Of a stretch of 62,520 bases of DNA, positions 42,856 through 52,175 are shown in pieces; the stretch's first letter is position 1; every line of letters starts with the position of its first letter. The DNA is from an uncultured Acidimicrobiales bacterium. GTDB lineage: Bacteria; Actinomycetota; Acidimicrobiia; Acidimicrobiales; SHLQ01. Below the pieces are notes generated by a model. The model saw only the letters and a list, made by a program, of their open reading frames with translations, was not told the DNA's origin and searched no databases. Location of the stretch: NCBI GenBank assembly GCA_938084885.1, contig CALKGG010000006.1, positions 1 through 62,520 on the forward strand, given 5' to 3'. Position numbers and translations under genes: made by a program.

Positions 42856-45249
42856 GTGCTGAAACGACAAAAAGAGGTTCGCCGGGTTCCAACGACGGCC
42901 GTCGAGGTCGGCGCGGAGTTCGCACTCATGGCGTTTTCTGTCGCCGTTGTGTACGGCTTCGCCCGCCTGTTTGTCGACATGTCGTTCCTCGTCCCGATTG
43001 CAACCGTTGCGGTGGCCAGTCACGTCGTTGCGATCGCCGTCCGCTGGGCTGGAGGCGGCCTCCTCGCCGCGACACCAGCGTCAGTTCTCGGCTTTGCTGT
43101 CACTGCATGGCTCTTGTTTCCTCCGACAACGATCGCCGGCGACGTACCGATTGGCACGACGGCTCTGCGAGGGTACGGAACCGACATCTCCCTGGCATGG
43201 GAACAGTTTCAAACCGTGTCTGCACCCGCCGACGTCACGGCGCCGTTTCTCCTTTTGATCGCCATCGTGATGTGGCTTGTTGCCTTCCTGAGCGATTGGG
43301 CAGCGTTCCGCCTGCAGTCCCCCGTCGAGTCGCTCATACCGGGCTTTGCGGTCTTTGTGTTTGGGGCGTTCTTTGCGAGTGGCGATCTGCGAGTGACAAC
43401 GACGGGTGCGCTCGTTCTGGCCGCAATGATCGTGATCTTGTTTCACCGGTCGAGCGAAACCGCCCGATCGGGTGCGTGGCTCGGTGAAGGCGGAGCCCAA
43501 CGAGGTCAGCGATCGATGCTTCGCGTCGGCGGAGCCATCCTCGCAGTCACGCTCATCGGCGGTGTCAGCGTGGCCCAAGCTCTTCCGGGCTATGACGAAC
43601 CGGCGCTCGAGAACTTCGACCCGACCACGTGGGACGAACCGGAAGAACCACGTGTTGTGCTCTCTCCGCTTGTCGACATCCAGTCGCGCCTTGTCGACCA
43701 ACCAAATGTCGAAGTGTTCCGGGTGCAGTCGCCGACCCGTGATTACTGGCGGCTCACCTCTCTCGATGTGTTCGACGGACAGATTTGGCGGTCGCGGGGC
43801 TCATTTGAGGGCGCTGATGGCAGCCTCGAAGGCAACCTTCCCGATGGCACGACGGTGCAAACCATCGAGCAAACCTTTCAGGTCGGCGCACTTGCCCAAA
43901 TTTGGCTGCCAGCGGCCTACGAACCGACGGAGATCATCGACGCACCCGCCGACATCGAACTCGAATATGAGGCCGATTCGGGCACGTTGATCGTCAACCG
44001 AGAAACCGAGAACAGCAACGGCCTGCAGTACACGCTCCTTAGTCGGGTTCCGCTTCGTGACGCGGCCGGTGTCGAGGCGATCCGAACCGCGAGTAGCGAC
44101 ATCCCCGGCGAGATTGCGGGCCGCTACCTCGAGCTTCCCGATGACTTCAGTCCACGGGTTGTTGACCTCGCACAAACCGTTATTGCCGAAGCCGGCGCCG
44201 AGTCCCAATACGACAAGGCCTTGGCGCTGCAGAACTTCTTCCGGGATCCAACCCTGTTCACGTACAGCCTCGATGTACAGAGCGGCCACGGAGGCTCACA
44301 GATCGAGAACTTCCTGTTCGAAGTCCATGCCGGGTACTGCGAGCAGTTCGCAGGATCGTTTGCGGCGATGGCACGAGCCATTGGTTTGCCATCTCGGGTT
44401 GCGGTCGGGTTCACGCCGGGCGAGTTCGATGAAACAACCAACGAATACGTTGTTACGGGCAAGCACGCCCACGCGTGGCCTGAGGTATGGCTCGACGGCA
44501 TTGGTTGGCTTCGGTTCGAACCAACACCGGGCCGTGGTGGACCCGGCGACGAGGCCTATACCGGGGAGCCAGAAGCCCAGGAAGGCAACCAGCCCACCAC
44601 CCCTGATCAACCCGAGGAAGAGGACGAGCTCGCAGGCGGCGCCCCGGCAGCAACACCTCCAACGACGGTCGACCCAAACATTGCAGGGCCCACGCCAACA
44701 ACCGTTCCCGAGGCCGACGCTGCCAGCGGGCCAGCAGCGGTCACCACTGAAGTGGTCGGTGGGACTCCAGCGGGAATTGTTGCGGCCGTTTCCAGGTGGC
44801 TTGCCATTGCGTTCTTTGTTGTCCTCGTGTTGATGACGCCGCTGCTTTATGGCCAATGGCGTGCCTCCCGAGCCAATGCCGCGGCGACGGCCGATCCGCG
44901 ACGCCGAGTCGGGCTGGCATGGAACAACTCGAAGTCGGCAGTTCAGCTACTCGGCGTTCCCGTGTCCGGTAGCGATACCGCCCGAGAGGTGGCGGCTCGC
45001 GTGTCGGCGCAGAACCCGAGTGCGGCAGCGTCGCTGACGACGTTGGCTAAGACAATTGATGCCGCTGCCTATTCGGGCAACGCAGTCGATCAGGAACGTG
45101 CCGAAGAGGCCGAGAAGATCAGCCAGCAGCTCACCGCCGCCGCGCGGGAGTCGCACACGACAGCGCAGTGGTGGTTGCATCACATGAACCCGCTCAACGT
45201 GTGGCGCGACAACATCGGCGCATGGGGTTCGCTACGGCACAAAGACTAA
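42856..45249 (+). CDS. Transglutaminase-like membrane protein (TgpA type)
   Basis: 797 aa. Five or six N-terminal membrane helices (residues 15-205), an extracellular region, a transglutaminase core, a Pro/Thr/Glu-rich linker and one C-terminal helix (about 645-665). Catalytic residues are Cys495 in GYCEQFAGS, His539 in KHAHAWPEV and Asp547 in WLDGIGW. GTG 42856 follows AGGAGGT by 5 nt. Third gene of the moxR-DUF58 trio, separated from DUF58 by 143 bp of no visible content. Substrate unknown; an envelope crosslinking or proteolytic role is inferred. Confidence 0.9.
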   Translation: MLKRQKEVRRVPTTAVEVGAEFALMAFSVAVVYGFARLFVDMSFLVPIATVAVASHVVAIAVRWAGGGLLAATPASVLGFAVTAWLLFPPTTIAGDVPIGTTALRGYGTDISLAWEQFQTVSAPADVTAPFLLLIAIVMWLVAFLSDWAAFRLQSPVESLIPGFAVFVFGAFFASGDLRVTTTGALVLAAMIVILFHRSSETARSGAWLGEGGAQRGQRSMLRVGGAILAVTLIGGVSVAQALPGYDEPALENFDPTTWDEPEEPRVVLSPLVDIQSRLVDQPNVEVFRVQSPTRDYWRLTSLDVFDGQIWRSRGSFEGADGSLEGNLPDGTTVQTIEQTFQVGALAQIWLPAAYEPTEIIDAPADIELEYEADSGTLIVNRETENSNGLQYTLLSRVPLRDAAGVEAIRTASSDIPGEIAGRYLELPDDFSPRVVDLAQTVIAEAGAESQYDKALALQNFFRDPTLFTYSLDVQSGHGGSQIENFLFEVHAGYCEQFAGSFAAMARAIGLPSRVAVGFTPGEFDETTNEYVVTGKHAHAWPEVWLDGIGWLRFEPTPGRGGPGDEAYTGEPEAQEGNQPTTPDQPEEEDELAGGAPAATPPTTVDPNIAGPTPTTVPEADAASGPAAVTTEVVGGTPAGIVAAVSRWLAIAFFVVLVLMTPLLYGQWRASRANAAATADPRRRVGLAWNNSKSAVQLLGVPVSGSDTAREVAARVSAQNPSAAASLTTLAKTIDAAAYSGNAVDQERAEEAEKISQQLTAAARESHTTAQWWLHHMNPLNVWRDNIGAWGSLRHKD

Positions 45250-45303
45250 CGAGGGGCGGCTAGCGAGACAGTGCAGGTGCTGGCAAGTCAGTGAAGAAGT
45301 AGG

Positions 45304-45690
45304 TTAGCTGTCGTCTTCTTGCTGATCGTTGAGACGATCACGCATCTTTTGGCTTGCGTCGCCAAAGAAGCCACGGCCGCTTGACCCACGGGCATTGCCG
45401 GTGACTTGTTGCAGTCCAGCACGGCCGACCCGACGAAGGTTCTGTTCCCCGTACCAGGCGCTGGCCAACATGATCAAGAACCCGACAAACGACAGCCAGT
45501 AGCTCGTCGAAAGCGTTCCGAGAAGAACCGCAAGACCCGCGACGATTCCGAGGGCCGCAAGACGCAAATGCTTGAAGCCATGGGAGAAAACGGTTGTCGA
45601 AGAGACCTCATGGGCAAGCCCAGGATCATCCTCGTAGAGCTGCTGCTCTATCTGGGTCAGGATGCGTTGTTCGTCCTCGGAAAGGGGCAT
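45304..45690 (-). CDS. DUF3040 membrane protein
   Basis: 128 aa. MPLSEDEQRILTQIEQQLYEDDP is the characteristic DUF3040 start. Two adjacent membrane helices (residues about 43-61 and 65-82) follow, then a Gly/Arg/Asp tail. DUF3040 is an actinobacterial family of unknown function. It is converging with the transglutaminase gene, 54 bp apart, with no clear terminator between them. An AGGA site lies about 14 nt before the ATG. Confidence 0.9.
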   Translation of the reverse strand: MPLSEDEQRILTQIEQQLYEDDPGLAHEVSSTTVFSHGFKHLRLAALGIVAGLAVLLGTLSTSYWLSFVGFLIMLASAWYGEQNLRRVGRAGLQQVTGNARGSSGRGFFGDASQKMRDRLNDQQEDDS

Positions 45691-45843
45691 CGATACTTGG
45701 TCCTAGTTAGCTCGGATGGGAGGAGTCAACGAACAGGGATCCGCCTCGTCGACAAGTGTACCGCACTTCGATTTCAATCTTCCCACACGATGGCCCGCAA
45801 TCCAACGCGTGACAAGGATCTATCGGCCTTATTTTGCAAGTCT

Positions 45844-47157
45844 TCAGGAATTTTCGTCGACCGATGGTTTCTGATTTGGACCCCACTGCTGCTCGCCACG
45901 GCGTTTCACGCGTAGCTCACCATTGACCGTCGCCGACGCCGGCCCGATCGCACCGTCCCCAAATTTGCTGCGGACATCGTCGATAAGGTCGTTGGTCGTC
46001 ACCTGACGCTCGGTTCTCGACCCGACCCAGGCGCCCTCGGCCGCCGACTCGGCCGTCGCCAATCCGTCGAGATCGAGGGACAATTGTTGGCCTTGATCCT
46101 CGCCCAGGTTCGACACACCCACGCCCAACAGCCGGACGCCGACACCAGTATCGATTTCGCTGAGGAGGCTCCGTGCCATGCGGAGCAGCTCCGAAGACGA
46201 CGAGAACGATTGTGGCGCGCTCAGTTGCCGTGTGATCGTTTCGAAATCGCCGAAACGTACTTTGATCGTGGCGGTTCGGGCGACCATCGAATGGTTTCGC
46301 AACCGTTGGGCAACCGCGTCGCTTTGGCGAACGAGCTCGGTGTCGAGGTCGGCAGCGTTCGACATATCGTGGGCAAAGGTCTCTTCATGGCTGATCGATT
46401 TCGTTTCCCGGGCGGGTTCGACTGGTCGATCGTCGCGGGCATGGGCGAGCGCGTAGAGGTGGTGTCCGCTCGCCTTGCCGAGTGCGCGCACCAAATGGGT
46501 CAGCGGCGTCGCCGCCAAATCACCAACCGTTTCGATGCCGAGCGACGCCAACCGGGCTCCTGTTGCTTTGCCCACACCCCACAGCGCTCGGACCGGCAAC
46601 GGGTGAAGGAAGTCGAGTTCGCTCCCCGGGGCAATGACAAAGACGCCCGGGCCATACACGGGCCCGTTCTTCGAGATCTTCGGTTTGCCTTCTTCTGAAC
46701 CGAGCTTTGCGAGGAACTTGTTGGGCGCAATCCCGATCGAACACGTCAAGGATTCTTCGTCCCAAATACGCGTCCGTAGTGCTTTCGCGATCGTTAGCGG
46801 ATCGCCGTGGAGGCGTTGCACGCCTGTGACGTCAAGAAAGGCCTCGTCGAGGCTGAGCGGTTCGACGATTGGGGTGACATCGCGAAATGCGTGCATGACG
46901 CGACCAGACACCTCGCGATAGAGATCGTGATCTCCCGGCAGAAAGATCGCATGAGGACACAGCCGCTGCGCTTGGGCGGAGGGCATGGCACTAAAGACCC
47001 CGTAGGACCGTGCTTCATAGGAAGCCGCAGCGACCACTCCCCGACGGCCCGTCCCCCCAACCACGACGGGTTTGCCCTTGAGTTCGGGCTGGCGCACAAG
47101 CTCCACCGACACATAGAACGCGTCCATGTCGACATGGAGAATCGCTCGTTCACTCAC
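45844..47157 (-). CDS. dinB: DNA polymerase IV (DinB, Y family)
   Basis: 437 aa. Catalytic acidic residues are Asp10/Asp12 (HVDMDAFYVSVE) and Asp104/Glu105 (LSLDEAFLDV). LYREVSGRVMHAF and GIAPNKFLAKLGSEEGKP are family motifs; the little-finger domain extends to about 360. The last 70 residues are an added tail, not a clear beta-clamp motif at the very end; QQLSLDL at about residues 365-371 resembles a clamp-binding QLxLF motif. GTG 47157 is chosen over an upstream extension. It may be SOS-induced, but I saw no LexA box. Confidence 0.95.
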   Translation of the reverse strand: MSERAILHVDMDAFYVSVELVRQPELKGKPVVVGGTGRRGVVAAASYEARSYGVFSAMPSAQAQRLCPHAIFLPGDHDLYREVSGRVMHAFRDVTPIVEPLSLDEAFLDVTGVQRLHGDPLTIAKALRTRIWDEESLTCSIGIAPNKFLAKLGSEEGKPKISKNGPVYGPGVFVIAPGSELDFLHPLPVRALWGVGKATGARLASLGIETVGDLAATPLTHLVRALGKASGHHLYALAHARDDRPVEPARETKSISHEETFAHDMSNAADLDTELVRQSDAVAQRLRNHSMVARTATIKVRFGDFETITRQLSAPQSFSSSSELLRMARSLLSEIDTGVGVRLLGVGVSNLGEDQGQQLSLDLDGLATAESAAEGAWVGSRTERQVTTNDLIDDVRSKFGDGAIGPASATVNGELRVKRRGEQQWGPNQKPSVDENS

Positions 47158-47182
47158 GGCCCTATCTTCGCACAGCCACCGG

Positions 47183-47188
47183 TAGAAT
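47183..47188 (+). promoter_or_regulatory. -10 element for leaderless transcript of the 98-aa/IMPase unit
   Basis: TAGAAT ends 7 nt before the GTG at 47196, in the 38-bp gap divergent from dinB. Confidence 0.55.
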
Positions 47189-47195
47189 CGCCCGT

Positions 47196-47492
47196 GTGAG
47201 CGTGAACCCTCCAGAAGCACTCCCCAATGCAGGGCCACCGGTTTGGGCTCGGCTCCTGGCAGTTTCGGCAATCATCATCGCCGGGATCTGTGGAGGGCTC
47301 ATTGGGTGGTCGATCGTCGACCTCCAGTGCACCGGAGATTGCGGATCGACCGCTGCCCTGGCTGGCGTGGGCGCCGCCGTGATCTGCGCCGTTGGTGTTG
47401 CTGTGGTGGCGGTCTTGTCGCTGCGGGCCATGGCCGAATGGAAAGCAATCGAAGCGCGAGATCGCGCTCGCCGGGAACGAGGACGTTCATGA
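47196..47492 (+). CDS. Small membrane protein with two helices
   Basis: 98 aa. Two hydrophobic helices (about residues 18-40 and 51-76) flank a short loop with two Cys (LQCTGDCGS). The C-terminal tail is charged (EWKAIEARDRARRERGRS). I do not recognise a family. It appears real: the leaderless promoter fits its start, and its stop overlaps the inositol monophosphatase ATG by ATGA. The loop cysteines could form a disulfide outside the membrane. Confidence 0.75.
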   Translation: MSVNPPEALPNAGPPVWARLLAVSAIIIAGICGGLIGWSIVDLQCTGDCGSTAALAGVGAAVICAVGVAVVAVLSLRAMAEWKAIEARDRARRERGRS

Positions 47493-48277
47493 CCAATACA
47501 GGTCCGGCGAGCACCACACCACTCCCAACCGAACTCCTAACGATCGCCGAGGAGATTGCCACGTTGGTAGGCCGCGAAATGCTTGTGCGTCGCGCCGCCG
47601 GGTTCACGTGGGACACCAAGTCGAGCTCGACCGATGTGGTGACCGAGATCGATACGTGGGCAGAGACCACGATCGTCAACGCAATCACCGAGCGGCGGCC
47701 CGATGACGGGTTTCTTGGCGAAGAAGGAAGCGACACTCCCGGCACCACCGGCATTCGCTGGGTCATCGATCCCGTCGATGGCACAACCAACCTCCTCTAC
47801 GACCTGTCGGGCTACAACGTTTCGATCGGCGCCGAACTCGACGGGCACACGCTTGCTGGGGCCGTCTATGACCCCGTTCGCGGCGAGCTCTTTTGCGCAG
47901 CGCGCGGCCAGGGAGCCACACGCAACGGCCAGCCCATCTCTGCGAGCGGACAAGACAGTCTCGCCCACTCACTCATCGCGACCGGCTTTTCCTACGACGC
48001 CGACCGCCGCCGCGAACAAGCCTCGTCACTCGTCGAAATTGTTGGCCATGTCCGCGATATCCGCCGACTCGGGGCCGCGGCGATGGACCTCTGCGCCGTG
48101 GCCTGCGGTCGGGTCGACGCCTATTACGAGCTCGACACCAAACCGTGGGATCGCAGCGCCGGAGCGCTGATCGCCGCCGAAGCCGGCGCAATCGTCACCG
48201 AGGGTGAGCTAACAATTGCCGCGGCGCCGGGGATCTCGAAGGACCTCCGTGCACTTCTTGATGGGGCAGTAACCTGA
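47489..48277 (+). CDS. Inositol monophosphatase-family phosphatase
   Basis: 262 aa. Metal-site motifs are GEEGS (Glu78/79), DPVDGTTN at residues 94-101 and KPWDRSAGALIAAEAGA near the C-terminus. In actinobacteria this family makes inositol for phosphatidylinositol and mycothiol, or dephosphorylates histidinol phosphate or PAP. The mycothiol synthase-like gene and the PimB-like gene in the window make the inositol role plausible, but HisN activity cannot be excluded. Confidence 0.9.
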   Translation: MTNTGPASTTPLPTELLTIAEEIATLVGREMLVRRAAGFTWDTKSSSTDVVTEIDTWAETTIVNAITERRPDDGFLGEEGSDTPGTTGIRWVIDPVDGTTNLLYDLSGYNVSIGAELDGHTLAGAVYDPVRGELFCAARGQGATRNGQPISASGQDSLAHSLIATGFSYDADRRREQASSLVEIVGHVRDIRRLGAAAMDLCAVACGRVDAYYELDTKPWDRSAGALIAAEAGAIVTEGELTIAAAPGISKDLRALLDGAVT

Positions 48278-48342
48278 CGGGCCGACCCGCAGCGCCTAGT
48301 GTTGGTGAAGCGCTGGAAGCCAAGCCAAAGGATGGGGCAACC

Positions 48343-49023
48343 GTGGGTACTCGTATCCTCACCGTTGAAGATGACGAACGAATCAGGACCGCGGTCCGCC
48401 TCGCGCTCGAAGACGAGGGTTGGGAAGTCGCCGAGTCCGATAACGGCGAAGACGCACTATTGAAGTTTGGCCAAGAGCCAGCTGATGTGGTGTTGATCGA
48501 CATCATGCTGCCAGGCATCGATGGCTTCGACGTCTGCCGGTCGATACGTCGGGTCTCTGATGTACCGATCGTCATGGTGACCGCACGAGCCGACACCCAC
48601 GACGTGGTTGCGGGGCTCGAGGCTGGTGCGGACGACTATCTGACCAAACCGTTCGCCCCGAAGGAATTGTCCGCACGAATTCGGGCCCTACTCCGGCGCA
48701 GTCGGACCGGCGCAAGCGCGGCCGGCGACATGTCCTTCGGCGACCTCGAAGTAATCCCCGATCAGGGGATGGTCAAGCGCGACGGCGTCGAGATTCATCT
48801 GACGAAAACCGAGTTCCGGCTACTGGTCGAGCTCGCCTCGTCTCCGGGCAAGGTTTTCTCGCGAGAGTCGCTTCTTGAGAAGGTGTGGGGATACGGCTAC
48901 TTCGGTGACGGCCGACTCGTCGATGTCCACATCCGTCGCTTGCGCACAAAGATCGAGGCTGACCCGGCCGATCCGCAACATGTTGTCACCGTGCGGGGCC
49001 TCGGGTACAAGCTCCAGACCTGA
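48343..49023 (+). CDS. OmpR-family response regulator, MtrA-like
   Basis: 226 aa. Receiver domain with acidic pair (VEDDER), phospho-acceptor Asp53 (LIDIML), Thr in VTARADTHD and Lys in TKPFAPKEL; then a winged-helix DNA-binding domain ending RLRTKIEADPADPQHVVTVRGLGYKL. GTG 48343 follows AAAGGATGGGG. The order regulator-kinase-GerMN lipoprotein parallels mtrA-mtrB-lpqB, a regulator of actinobacterial cell-wall turnover and division. That parallel, not a diagnostic residue, gives the name. Confidence 0.93.
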   Translation: MGTRILTVEDDERIRTAVRLALEDEGWEVAESDNGEDALLKFGQEPADVVLIDIMLPGIDGFDVCRSIRRVSDVPIVMVTARADTHDVVAGLEAGADDYLTKPFAPKELSARIRALLRRSRTGASAAGDMSFGDLEVIPDQGMVKRDGVEIHLTKTEFRLLVELASSPGKVFSRESLLEKVWGYGYFGDGRLVDVHIRRLRTKIEADPADPQHVVTVRGLGYKLQT

Positions 49024-49032
49024 CCCCAGCCG

Positions 49033-50439
49033 ATGATCCCACGCGTTGGCCTCCGCGGCCGCATCACCGGAGCGCTCGCGATTGGCGGTCTCGCCGCAGC
49101 CGTGGTGCTTTCGGTGATCACGTTGACGATCACCCGCCAGGTCCTTATTGCGAATCGCAATCAGCTCGCCGAGGCCTTGACGTTTACGAATGCCCAGACC
49201 GTACAGCGCACGCTCGCTGGCGATCTCGAACCGGGGTCGACCCAAGCCGTTGTTGATTCGCTCAACACTGCCGAAGGTTCTCGACCACTGATCAGCACCG
49301 ACGGTGGAAACTCGTTTTCGCTCGACGGCTCGTTCACGCTCGAACAGGTGCCGGTCTCGTTACAGACCGCAACCCTCGAGGGCGATGCTGGTCGTATTGT
49401 CACGAGCATCGACGACGAGCCATTCATTGTCTATGGCATTCCGTTGCAAGGGTTTGAAAACGTCGTCTACTTCGAGGCGCTGCCCCTCACCGGTGTCGAG
49501 GACACGCTGATCACCTTGCAGTTCGTTTTGCTTGGCGGAGGTGCGATTGTTGCCCTTCTCGCCAGCATCTCGGGGATCGTCGTTGCCAACAGCGCTGTTG
49601 CTCCGCTCACCAAGGTGAGTCGTGCCGCCGAAGCAATCGCCGGCGGACGGTTAGACACCCGTCTCGATACCGACGGCGACGAGGACCTCGAATTGTTTGC
49701 CGCCTCGTTCAACGAGATGGCCGGAGCCCTCGAGGAACGAATTCAACGCGATGCCCGCTTTGCCTCCGAGGTCAGCCACGAGTTACGCAGCCCACTAATG
49801 ACATTGACGGCATCGGCTGAAGTTCTCGACAACGCCCGCGACGAGATGCCCGAGCGTTCCCAGACCGCGCTCGATCTACTGGTGAGCGATATCACTCGTT
49901 TCCGCACGCTCGTCGAGGACCTTCTCGAGATCAGCCGCTTCGATGTGGGTGCAGCCGACCTGCAAGCCAATCCCCTCCTCTTTCCCGAGTTTGTTCGAGC
50001 AGCGGTCGAGATCGCCAGCAATCGTGATATCGAAATCGTCGTCGACCCAGACGCCGAGAACGCAATCGTCTTCGCCGAGAAGCGCCGGCTGGCGCGGGTG
50101 GTTGCCAACCTGCTCGACAACGCCGAGAAATACGCGGACGGCGCAACGCGAGTGCATGTGAGCTGCACCCCCGACTCGGTCCTGATGGCCGTCGAAGACG
50201 ACGGTCCGGGTGTACCCAAAGATGAACGCTTCGTCATCTTCGATCGGTTCAGCCGGGGCGGAGCCGGTGGACGCCGTGGGTATGACACCGGCGTCGGTCT
50301 TGGGCTGTCGCTCGTAGCCGAACACGTGAACCTGCACAACGGACGGGTATGGGTCGAGGATCGTCCCGATGGCGAGCCGGGCGCTCGTTTCGTCGTCGAG
50401 CTTCCACTCGATGAGGGAATCGATGGGGAGTTCGCATGA
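49033..50439 (+). CDS. Sensor histidine kinase, MtrB-like
   Basis: 468 aa. First membrane helix at about residues 8-36, an extracellular sensor of about 130 residues, second helix at about 160-185, HAMP domain, HisKA with phospho-acceptor His249 in ASEVSHELRSPL, and HATPase with N box (LLDNAEKYADG) and G boxes (DDGPGVP, TGVGLGLSL). Starts 9 nt after the regulator and overlaps the lipoprotein gene by ATGA. Confidence 0.94.
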   Translation: MIPRVGLRGRITGALAIGGLAAAVVLSVITLTITRQVLIANRNQLAEALTFTNAQTVQRTLAGDLEPGSTQAVVDSLNTAEGSRPLISTDGGNSFSLDGSFTLEQVPVSLQTATLEGDAGRIVTSIDDEPFIVYGIPLQGFENVVYFEALPLTGVEDTLITLQFVLLGGGAIVALLASISGIVVANSAVAPLTKVSRAAEAIAGGRLDTRLDTDGDEDLELFAASFNEMAGALEERIQRDARFASEVSHELRSPLMTLTASAEVLDNARDEMPERSQTALDLLVSDITRFRTLVEDLLEISRFDVGAADLQANPLLFPEFVRAAVEIASNRDIEIVVDPDAENAIVFAEKRRLARVVANLLDNAEKYADGATRVHVSCTPDSVLMAVEDDGPGVPKDERFVIFDRFSRGGAGGRRGYDTGVGLGLSLVAEHVNLHNGRVWVEDRPDGEPGARFVVELPLDEGIDGEFA

Positions 50440-51053
50440 GACGCCTCCTGCTTACCATTGGGGTGTTTATCGCTAGCTGCGGCATTCCCTTGGACGACGC
50501 ACCTGAGATCGTGGCGAGCGAATCGCTTCCCGAAGTCCTCCAACCCGGCACGTCGACGACAACGACAGTTCCCGATCGACTCGCCGAAGACATCGTCATC
50601 TACCTCGTGAATCCCGGCGACGGTGAACCGAGCCTCGAACCAGTCGAGCGGCAAATTCCGTCGGTTGATGCTGCCGATGGGCGCGAGGAAGCAGTGCTGG
50701 AGCAACTCATTGTTGGCCCGACAAGCGAAGAGCAACTCGAGTTAAACCTCACCACCGCAGTGGTGTCTTCCGAGGACGCTCCCCTTGAAGTGCTCGAGGT
50801 GGATCAGCCGGCCGACCAGCAGATCGTGGTCGTGCTGTCGGCGCCTCCGGCGATTGAGGGAAGCGACCGGCTCGTGACGTTTGCGCAACTCGTGTTCACG
50901 TTGACCGAGCTCGACACGGTGTCCTCGGTCCGGTTTGCGGTGCGCAACGAGGCGGGCGAAAACGAGGACATCTCGGTGCGTACCGACACCGAAGAAGGCG
51001 ACGTGCGCCGAGCGGTGGATCGAAGCGACTACCTCAGCCTGTTCCCGGCGTAA
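50436..51053 (+). CDS. GerMN-domain lipoprotein, LpqB-like position
   Basis: 205 aa. A short signal peptide and lipobox FIASC put the lipidated Cys at residue 15. Residues 45-180 resemble the GerMN domain (IYLVNPGDGEP, REEAVLEQLIVGPTSEEQ, LVTFAQLVFTLTELDTVSSVRFAV). It is far shorter than LpqB, which also has a beta-propeller. By analogy it may modulate the sensor kinase encoded just upstream, with which it overlaps by 4 nt. Confidence 0.87.
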   Translation: MRRLLLTIGVFIASCGIPLDDAPEIVASESLPEVLQPGTSTTTTVPDRLAEDIVIYLVNPGDGEPSLEPVERQIPSVDAADGREEAVLEQLIVGPTSEEQLELNLTTAVVSSEDAPLEVLEVDQPADQQIVVVLSAPPAIEGSDRLVTFAQLVFTLTELDTVSSVRFAVRNEAGENEDISVRTDTEEGDVRRAVDRSDYLSLFPA

Positions 51054-51072
51054 ATGAGTTGCTAGCGGAGCA

Positions 51073-52098
51073 CTACGCGAAGAACGTTTGGGCAACCTTG
51101 TAGAGCTCTTCGTTGACGTATTTGAGTTCGGCTACAGCGTCAGCGATACGCACTCGGGTCATTTCGCCGCATTGGTAGGCGACCATTGCCCCGAAGTCCT
51201 TTTCGTTGGCGGCGCGTGCTGCTTCGACACCGAACCATGTTGCGAGCACTCGGTCGATCGCTGATGGCTCGCCGCCGCGTTGGACATAGCCCAGCACGGT
51301 TGTGCGGGTTTCATAGCCGGTGCGGGCCTGGACTTCTCTGGCCACGAGGTCGCCAATGCCGCCGAGTTTGATGTGCCCGAACTCGTCAAAGGCCATGTCG
51401 GGCACATCGAGGGTGCCAGGGACGGGTTTTGCGCCTTCGGCGACGACCACGATCGACGCGAACTTGCCGCGCTCGTGGCGCCGCTGCAACGCTTTACACA
51501 CCTCGTTGATGTCGAAGGGTTTCTCAGGGATGAGCGTGACCGTTGAACCGCCAGCGAGGCCTGCCCACGTTGCGATATGTCCAACGTGGCGGCCCATTAC
51601 CTCGATCACCATGACACGGTCGTGGCTCTCGGCGGTGCTGTGTAGCCGACCGATTGCTTCGGTGGCGATGTCGACGGCTGTGGCGAAGCCGAATGTCATT
51701 TCGGTGAGGCCAATGTCGTTATCGATGGTCTTTGGCACGCCGAGGACGGGAAATCCAAGCTCGTACATTGCCTGCGTGCATGACAGCGTGCCTTCGCCGC
51801 CGATGGCGATGAGTGCATCGACATCGTTAGCTTCGAGCGTGGCCCGACAGAGGTCGCGGCCGTCTTCGGTCATGAACGGGTTGATCCTCGTGGTGCCGAG
51901 AATGGTGCCTCCCCGGGTGAGGAGTCCTCGGCAGCCCTCGACGGTAAGCGTCATCCAGTCGTTGGCCATCACACCTCGCCAACCGTCGCGAAAGCCAATG
52001 ACGCTATGGCCGTCTTGCGCGGCCTGACGGACGACGCCGCGAATGACCGCGTTGAGTCCTGGAGCATCGCCACCGCCGGTAAGCACTGCAAGTTTCAT
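51073..52098 (-). CDS. pfkA: 6-phosphofructokinase
   Basis: Phosphorylates fructose 6-phosphate. 341 aa. VLTGGGDAPGLNAVIRG is the nucleotide loop. GGEGT at 100-104 has Gly103 where pyrophosphate enzymes have Asp, suggesting ATP use. PKTIDNDI has Lys123 where E. coli has Gly, a combination seen in the actinobacterial ATP-dependent group. MGRHVGHIA and GYVQRGG are the substrate motifs. ATG 52098 lies 7 nt after a TAGTGT box. Divergent from glpK, linking glycolysis and glycerol entry. Confidence 0.94.
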   Translation of the reverse strand: MKLAVLTGGGDAPGLNAVIRGVVRQAAQDGHSVIGFRDGWRGVMANDWMTLTVEGCRGLLTRGGTILGTTRINPFMTEDGRDLCRATLEANDVDALIAIGGEGTLSCTQAMYELGFPVLGVPKTIDNDIGLTEMTFGFATAVDIATEAIGRLHSTAESHDRVMVIEVMGRHVGHIATWAGLAGGSTVTLIPEKPFDINEVCKALQRRHERGKFASIVVVAEGAKPVPGTLDVPDMAFDEFGHIKLGGIGDLVAREVQARTGYETRTTVLGYVQRGGEPSAIDRVLATWFGVEAARAANEKDFGAMVAYQCGEMTRVRIADAVAELKYVNEELYKVAQTFFA

Positions 52099-52105
52099 GC
52101 CGACC

Positions 52106-52111
52106 ACACTA
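52106..52111 (-). promoter_or_regulatory. -10 element for leaderless pfkA mRNA
   Basis: Minus-strand TAGTGT, 7 nt before the ATG at 52098. Confidence 0.5.
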
Positions 52112-52163
52112 CCGAGCGCCGTCTCTGGTTGAGTCGGTGTTTTTGCTGCATCGTCAGAAGGCA

Positions 52164-52169
52164 TAGTCT
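52164..52169 (+). promoter_or_regulatory. -10 element for leaderless glpK mRNA
   Basis: TAGTCT, 6 nt before the ATG at 52176; shares a 76-bp divergent gap with the pfkA promoter. Confidence 0.5.
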
Positions 52170-52175
52170 TTGTAC

